Assembly (NCBI GenBank): GCA_002068815.1
Contig: MWAC01000282.1
Location: 1-10,039 of the forward strand
DNA from: Firmicutes bacterium ADurb.Bin467
GTDB lineage: Bacteria; Bacillota; Clostridia; Christensenellales; Aristaeellaceae
Direction: 5' to 3'
DNA length: 10,039 nucleotides
This document shows, one piece after another, positions 6,261-10,039 of the stretch; position 1 is the stretch's first letter, and each line of letters opens with the position of its first letter. The notes under the pieces are model-generated. The model worked only from the letters and a program-made list of their open reading frames with translations. It searched no databases and was not told where the DNA came from. The translations under genes were made by a program, and so were the position numbers.

Positions 6261-7295
6261 TTATCGGAGGTCGATCAGGTATTTGACCGCCTTCCGCGCG
6301 AGCAGGTCGCGGTAGGCGCTCCGAATCTCCCCGAGCGGGACGGGGTTGTCCATGTCGTAGTAGACGGACGCGTCCAGCGCGCCTAAGCGCATGCGCCGGA
6401 TGACCTCGTCGTGCGTCTCGGGCTCGTCGTAGCCGCCGCAGTAGACGGAAAAACTGTTCGCGGCGAGGAACGGGTTGATGCCGTAGCCGCTGCGCGCGTC
6501 CCAGCCGTAGACGCCGACCGTCGCGCCCGCGCGCAGCAGCGGCAGCGCGGCGTTCATGCCGGAGGGCTGGCCGACCGCGTCGATCACGAGGTCGATGCCG
6601 TCCGGGAACAGCGCGCGAAGCCTCGCCTTCGCCTCGGGGTCGCGGTAGTCGACGTAGCCGCGCGCGCCGGCGCCCAGGGCGGATTGCTCGCGGGAGGCGC
6701 CGCCCATCGCCGAGACGTCCGCCCCGGCGAACGCGCAGTGCCCGACGAAGGCCAGCGCGTTCGCGCCCGAGCCGAGCACGAGTGCGCGGGCGCCCTCGCG
6801 CACGCCGATGCGGTTTAAGTAGCTCAGCGTCTCGCGCCAGGTGATGATCATCGGCGCGGCGCGCTCCGGGATGTCCTCCGGGATCACCTGGTTGACGCGC
6901 GCCCTCCGCCAGAGCATTTCGTCGAGTCTGCCGACCCGCATCGCCCGCCAGTCGCGCGCGACGCCGTACTCGGCGAACCCGCCCCAGCACGCGCCCATCT
7001 CCGCCGTCTCCGGCGCGCCGACGCGCGATATCAGGTCGCCCGGCTTGAACGAGGCGACCTTTTCGCCGACCTCCAGCACGCGGCCGACGCTCTCGTGCCC
7101 GAGAATGCCCGGGTATTGGAGCGGCCGCGGGTGGCCGTGGTCGATCACGCGCTGGTCGGTGCCCGCGCAGGTCGCGCCGTAGGTCAGCTTGACCAGCGCG
7201 TCGTACGGCCCGATCGCGGGCATGGGAACCGTCTGCACCTCGAGCGCCCGGTCGACGGTCACGACCGCGGCGCGCATCGTCCGAATCTCCGCCAT
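6261..7295 (-). CDS. Zinc-type medium-chain dehydrogenase/reductase (MDR family), substrate unknown
   Basis: A 344-aa protein with the MDR layout: an N-terminal GroES-like domain and a central Rossmann domain. Catalytic zinc ligands Cys43 (CAGTDQ) and His67-Glu68 (LGHESVG) are present. The nucleotide-binding turn is LGSGANAL (about 174-181). The four-cysteine structural-zinc lobe found in Tdh is absent. The third catalytic ligand usually found near residue 150 is not obvious (AAPMIITWRETL; Glu155 is a candidate). So it is a diverged member rather than a classical alcohol dehydrogenase. The start at 7295-7293 (ATG) has GGAGG 7 bases upstream, inside the end of the preceding gene, and lies 1 base after that gene's stop. 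It is probably the last gene of the VanZ-like/NimA-like operon. The substrate cannot be inferred. Confidence 0.88.
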   Translation of the reverse strand: MAEIRTMRAAVVTVDRALEVQTVPMPAIGPYDALVKLTYGATCAGTDQRVIDHGHPRPLQYPGILGHESVGRVLEVGEKVASFKPGDLISRVGAPETAEMGACWGGFAEYGVARDWRAMRVGRLDEMLWRRARVNQVIPEDIPERAAPMIITWRETLSYLNRIGVREGARALVLGSGANALAFVGHCAFAGADVSAMGGASREQSALGAGARGYVDYRDPEAKARLRALFPDGIDLVIDAVGQPSGMNAALPLLRAGATVGVYGWDARSGYGINPFLAANSFSVYCGGYDEPETHDEVIRRMRLGALDASVYYDMDNPVPLGEIRSAYRDLLARKAVKYLIDLR

Positions 7296-7296
7296 G

Positions 7297-7764
7297 CTAC
7301 AGCCTCCGCTTGCACGCGAATTCATCGGCCCGAAGGCGGATGATCGTGACGCGCGCGACGGCCTCCGGGGGGACCGGCAGCTCCCGGCCCGAATAATGCG
7401 CGACGATGACCGCGAGCGCGTGCGCCTTCTCCGCGGGGTCGGTCAAGAGCTCCGCCGCCCCGGTTCCGATGACGCTCTCGTACCGGTAGCTGAAGTCGCA
7501 CGCGTTCGGCCCCGCAATCAATCTGTGCGAGCAGTCCATCTCGAAGCCCGCGCGGCCCGACGCGGCGATGAGGTCGAGCTTGCGCCCCTCGAGCGCCGCG
7601 TGCATGTAGAACATGGGATGATCGTCCTCCATTTCCCAGCCGAAGTTCATCGGGACGATGTAGGCCCCCTCCGGCGCGCTCAGCCCGAGCCGGATCACGC
7701 CGCACCGGCCGATGACCTCCGCGATCTGCCCGAGGTCTGTCTCCTGCCTGTCCTTCCTGCGCAT
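7297..7764 (-). CDS. Pyridoxamine 5'-phosphate oxidase-like flavoprotein (NimA-related)
   Basis: A 155-aa single-domain protein of the FMN-binding split-barrel fold. It has the hallmarks of the NimA/PNPOx-like group: a start of the form MRRKDRQETD, the motif GAYIVPMNFGWE (33-44), MFYMHAALEGRKLDLI (51-66) with His55, and YESVIGTGAAELL (95-107) in the last barrel strands. NimA-type proteins have been linked to 5-nitroimidazole reduction and resistance, but many members have no known substrate, so a resistance role is not claimed. The ATG at 7764-7762 follows a purine-rich stretch (GAGAGAGGG). The stop is 1 base from the dehydrogenase start, indicating co-transcription and perhaps coupled redox functions. 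Confidence 0.85.
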   Translation of the reverse strand: MRRKDRQETDLGQIAEVIGRCGVIRLGLSAPEGAYIVPMNFGWEMEDDHPMFYMHAALEGRKLDLIAASGRAGFEMDCSHRLIAGPNACDFSYRYESVIGTGAAELLTDPAEKAHALAVIVAHYSGRELPVPPEAVARVTIIRLRADEFACKRRL

Positions 7765-7792
7765 AAAACCCTCTCTCTCTGCCGGTCGGCGC

Positions 7793-8344
7793 TTACAGCC
7801 CGCCGGCGATCAGGACCGGGGAAGGGGGAGGGGTCGAGGTCATGGGGCGGCATTGTCCCGCGGCGCGCCGCCTGTCCCGGCCGGCGGAATTGACCGGCAT
7901 TCCGGCCTTGCTCCCGATTCTGTACGAAAAGTAGCCGATCGTCGCCCCGAGCGAATTCACGATGATGTCGTGCACGTCGAATCTGCCGAGATGCGTCACC
8001 ATCTGCAGGGTTTCCAGCGACAGTATCGAGAGCAGAAAAACGAAGATGAATTTGAAGTACCGCGCGCGAAACACCGCGGGCGCGAACATGCCGAACGGCA
8101 CGAACGCCAGCAGGTTTCCAAGGCTGAATATCCAGTTTACCGAGTTGATTTGCGACAGCCTTCTCGGAAACCACAGCGGGATTCCGGTCGGGACGAGCAA
8201 GGGCCGGTATTCCCGCCCCGCGCTGCCCGCCTCGGGCCTTCCGAAGCCGAAGAACATGAAATAGACGATGGCGGCGGTGTAGACCGCCATTAGCATTCCG
8301 AGGAGTATTCTGGTTGAAGGCGAATTTCGTCCGCTCGCGCGCAT
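7793..8344 (-). CDS. VanZ-like membrane protein
   Basis: A 183-aa membrane protein of the VanZ family. It has hydrophobic segments at about 12-34, 70-92, 97-116 and 126-141. The family motifs are GNLLAFVPFG (76-85), LETLQM (110-115) and RFDVHDIIVNSLGATIGY (121-138), with conserved Asn77, Glu111, Asp126 and Asn130. VanZ itself gives low-level teicoplanin resistance, but most relatives have no known role, and no van cluster is nearby. The ATG at 8344-8342 follows AGGGGG with 5 bases between. The last 30 or so residues (from about 153) are rich in Arg and Pro, lie beyond the domain, and may be a neutral extension. The NimA-like gene begins 28 bases after the stop, so this is probably the first gene of a three-gene operon. 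Confidence 0.87.
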   Translation of the reverse strand: MRASGRNSPSTRILLGMLMAVYTAAIVYFMFFGFGRPEAGSAGREYRPLLVPTGIPLWFPRRLSQINSVNWIFSLGNLLAFVPFGMFAPAVFRARYFKFIFVFLLSILSLETLQMVTHLGRFDVHDIIVNSLGATIGYFSYRIGSKAGMPVNSAGRDRRRAAGQCRPMTSTPPPSPVLIAGGL

Positions 8345-8376
8345 GGGAGCCCCCTGTCAATTCTATCCTGTTGCCT

Positions 8377-8405
8377 ATTATACCGCATCTTTGAAAAAAT
8401 AGAAA
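8377..8405 (-). promoter_or_regulatory. Probable promoter of the VanZ-like operon
   Basis: On the minus strand a perfect -10 TATAAT (8382-8377) stands about 33 bases before the VanZ-like start. At the 17-base position the -35 is only TTTCTA within an A/T-rich stretch, so its strength is uncertain. Confidence 0.5.
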
Positions 8406-8444
8406 TACGAATTGCTGTAAAACACGCAAAACAGAGATCACAGC

Positions 8445-8471
8445 AACCCCACCGTGTGATGCGGTGGGGTT
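8445..8471 (-). terminator. Hairpin terminator of the 5'-nucleotidase gene
   Basis: A perfect 10-bp inverted repeat, AACCCCACCG (8445-8454) and CGGTGGGGTT (8462-8471), has a 7-base loop and lies 18 bases after the nucleotidase stop codon on the minus strand. The T-rich tail is weak (TTGCTGTGATCT). It separates the nucleotidase from the VanZ-like promoter. Confidence 0.65.
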
Positions 8472-8489
8472 TGTCAACTTGCCTTTATA

Positions 8490-9428
8490 TTACTGTTTCT
8501 TCTCCCTGTTAATAAATCCAAATGGAACGTGAACCAACGGTATATCATTCAGAGACTTATCAAGATGGCTAATTTGATCATCGATAAATAAATGAGGCTT
8601 CAATATTTCCAATATTCTTCGTTTCTCGATTCCTCCCAAGAAAAACATTTCATCTACGTCGACACCCCAGTGTGTTAACGTGTTGACTGCCCTCTCATGA
8701 GCAGGTGCATTTCGAGCCGTAATAATTGCTGTTCGAAGTACCTTCCTATACTGTGGGTTTTCCTGCAAGGCCTTATTTTCTAGTTTCTGGAAAAAGGATA
8801 CTTTTTGCAAAAACTCAAGCAATAAACCCGCTTCTAATGGTTTATCGGAGAACTCCTTTTCGTGCTTAAAATACTCATTTAGATCTCCGCACTCCTGATA
8901 AAACTGTTCTGATGAGTCGTCCACTAATACCCCATCAAAATCGAAGGCAAGGCGAAGTTCAGGATCATTTTCATCATCATGAATATTTGTTTTCAGGATT
9001 CGTCCGGCAGGATAACTCTTCTCAATAGCTTTTTTTACGTCGGTTTCATCCGTTGACAAAAACAAAGAGATGTTATATGCCGGAATGTACTCAAACGGAC
9101 TCCTGCCTGATGTAAATGCGGCTCGCGAAATATCCAGCTCATATTCTCTGATGGAGTTAAAAATTCTTAGCCCTGTTTCAGGACTATTTTTAGATAGAAT
9201 CACAACCTCAACGGGTTTTTTATCAGGGAAAATCCGATTGATATTTAAGAATCTGCGAATAAAAGGGAACGCCACCCCTTTTTTCAGCACTACATTTCGG
9301 TTCTCAATCTGATGTCTTTTATATTCTTCTAGCCCTTGGTGACGAAAAATACCATCTTCTGCTTGTAAATCAAATAAAGCATTTGAAGATACACCGACAA
9401 CGAGCTTTCTTTCAATTGGATAAGGCAC
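8490..9428 (-). CDS. 5'-nucleotidase of the cytosolic cN-I type (PF06189-like)
   Basis: A 312-aa soluble protein expected to hydrolyse nucleoside 5'-monophosphates. The N-terminal part carries the family motifs VSSNALFDL (13-21), VAFPFIRRFL (52-61), VVILSKNSPETGLRIFNSI (75-93) and SRAAFTSG (101-108). The C-terminal part has the full set of haloacid-dehalogenase motifs: I, DFDGV with Asp163 and Asp165; II, IITAR with Thr237; III, a lysine near 269 (EKRR); IV, FIDD with Asp283 and Asp284. Translation starts at GTG (9428-9426), supported by AAAGGAG 10 bases upstream. Base composition is clearly more A/T-rich than all neighbours (roughly 40% GC by eye), with A/T-ending codons, so it was probably acquired horizontally. 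It sits 39 bases after the methyltransferase stop, with no promoter seen between. Confidence 0.85.
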   Translation of the reverse strand: MPYPIERKLVVGVSSNALFDLQAEDGIFRHQGLEEYKRHQIENRNVVLKKGVAFPFIRRFLNINRIFPDKKPVEVVILSKNSPETGLRIFNSIREYELDISRAAFTSGRSPFEYIPAYNISLFLSTDETDVKKAIEKSYPAGRILKTNIHDDENDPELRLAFDFDGVLVDDSSEQFYQECGDLNEYFKHEKEFSDKPLEAGLLLEFLQKVSFFQKLENKALQENPQYRKVLRTAIITARNAPAHERAVNTLTHWGVDVDEMFFLGGIEKRRILEILKPHLFIDDQISHLDKSLNDIPLVHVPFGFINREKKQ

Positions 9429-9438
9429 TTTTTAATCG

Positions 9439-9445
9439 CTCCTTT
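9439..9445 (-). promoter_or_regulatory. Ribosome binding site of the 5'-nucleotidase (GTG start)
   Basis: AAAGGAG on the minus strand, 10 bases before the GTG at 9428. It supports the non-ATG start; a small hairpin (CGGAA-TTC-TTCCG, 9446-9458) abuts it. Confidence 0.65.
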
Positions 9446-9467
9446 CGGAATTCTTCCGCACAATTAC

Positions 9468-10039
9468 TTAGACGCCCCTCGATATCAATACGACGGTCTC
9501 CACATGCCCCGTATACGCGAACATGTCGACCGGCTGCGCCCATTGGAGCGCGTAGCCGCCCTCGGCGAGCTTTTTCAAATCGCGCGCGAGCGTGCCGGGG
9601 TCGCAGGAGATGTAGGCGATCCGGGCGGGGGAGAGGCGGACCAATTCGTCGAGCACCCTCGCGTCGGCGCCCCTTCGCGGCGGGTCGAGGATGGCCGCGT
9701 CGAAGCGCGCGCCTCCCTTGGCGAGCTTCGGAATTTCGACCGCGGCGTCGCCGAGCGCGAAGCGCGCGCGGTCGGAGAGGCCGTTGCGCCGGGCGCTCTC
9801 TTTGGCGTCGTCGACCGCGGGCTTCGAGATTTCGACGCCGACGGCGGCCTTTGCGCGCTGCGCCGCTGCGAGCGTGATCGTGCCCGCGCCGGCGTAGGCG
9901 TCGAGCACGGTTTCGTCGCCGCGAAGCTCCAGCGCGTCGAGCGCAATCGCGTACATCCGCTCCGCCTGATCGACGTTGACCTGAAAAAAGCTCTGCGGAT
10001 GGAGCGAGAAGCGCAGTCCGAGCAGCACTTCCTCGAGCC
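9468..10039 (-). CDS. rlmD: 23S rRNA (uracil-C5)-methyltransferase, RlmD/TrmA family (5' part outside the window)
   Basis: This is the C-terminal part of a SAM-dependent RNA uracil-C5 methyltransferase; about 190 residues are visible and the frame is open at the right edge. Motifs in order are HPQSFFQVN (just inside the edge), the SAM-binding LDAYAGAGTITLA, VGVEIS (acidic ribose-binding residue), AAILDPPRRGA, and the catalytic SCDPGTLARDL with its cysteine codon at 9605-9603. The C-terminus is VDMFAYTGHVETVVLISR, where the family usually has MFPxTxHVE. The N-terminal TRAM domain and the Fe-S cysteines would lie outside. Which uridine is modified (1939, 747 or both as in B. subtilis RlmCD) cannot be decided here. 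The gene could be co-transcribed with the nucleotidase downstream. Confidence 0.92.
   Translation of the reverse strand, partial: LEEVLLGLRFSLHPQSFFQVNVDQAERMYAIALDALELRGDETVLDAYAGAGTITLAAAQRAKAAVGVEISKPAVDDAKESARRNGLSDRARFALGDAAVEIPKLAKGGARFDAAILDPPRRGADARVLDELVRLSPARIAYISCDPGTLARDLKKLAEGGYALQWAQPVDMFAYTGHVETVVLISRGV

Noticed and set aside
9070..9312. 80-residue + strand frame in the AT-rich region
   Set aside because: Antisense to the well-supported nucleotidase; no ribosome binding site or recognisable motif.
1..10039. CRISPR array, insertion sequence, phage or toxin-antitoxin module
   Set aside because: No regularly spaced repeats, transposase or integrase motifs, or paired small toxin-antitoxin genes were seen on either strand. 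The XRE gene has no adjacent partner.

Overview
The window looks like chromosome from a GC-rich Gram-positive anaerobe of the Clostridia (Bacillota). The signs are consensus TTGACA/TATAAT promoters, AGGAGG-type ribosome binding sites, tRNA genes with encoded CCA, strong hairpin terminators, an HPr-family protein with the Firmicutes Ser46 motif, and a Clostridia-type Rho. By eye most of the window is well above 60% GC. One gene at about 8490-9428 is much more AT-rich. The assignment to Clostridia is an inference; no rRNA is present to confirm it.

Layout, left to right. (1) The end of rho (+), with its 5' end outside the window. It converges on the threonine-degradation operon tdh-kbl (-) at one shared bidirectional hairpin that contains both stop codons. 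(2) A MATE-family exporter (-) with its own strong terminator. It lies directly downstream of a two-gene tRNA operon, tRNA-Gln(CTG)-tRNA-Glu(CTC) (-), driven by a near-perfect promoter. (3) Two small genes on the + strand: an HPr-like protein that has lost the phosphocarrier histidine but keeps the regulatory serine, then an XRE-family repressor-like protein with two -10 boxes around a palindrome. (4) A probable three-gene operon (-): VanZ-like membrane protein, NimA/pyridoxamine-phosphate-oxidase-like flavoprotein, and an MDR-family dehydrogenase. (5) An AT-rich cN-I-type 5'-nucleotidase (-) between that operon and the end of an RlmD/TrmA-type RNA uracil methyltransferase (-), which runs off the right edge.

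How the genes work together. Tdh and Kbl form a complete two-step route: threonine to 2-amino-3-ketobutyrate, then to glycine plus acetyl-CoA. Their stop and start codons overlap (ATGA), so translation is probably coupled. The other units look like independent housekeeping or accessory genes. I see no transposase, CRISPR array, phage module or recognisable multi-gene novel system. The most interesting items are the histidine-less HPr-like protein with an inverted repeat spanning its promoter, the palindrome between the XRE gene's two -10 boxes, and the compositionally foreign nucleotidase.
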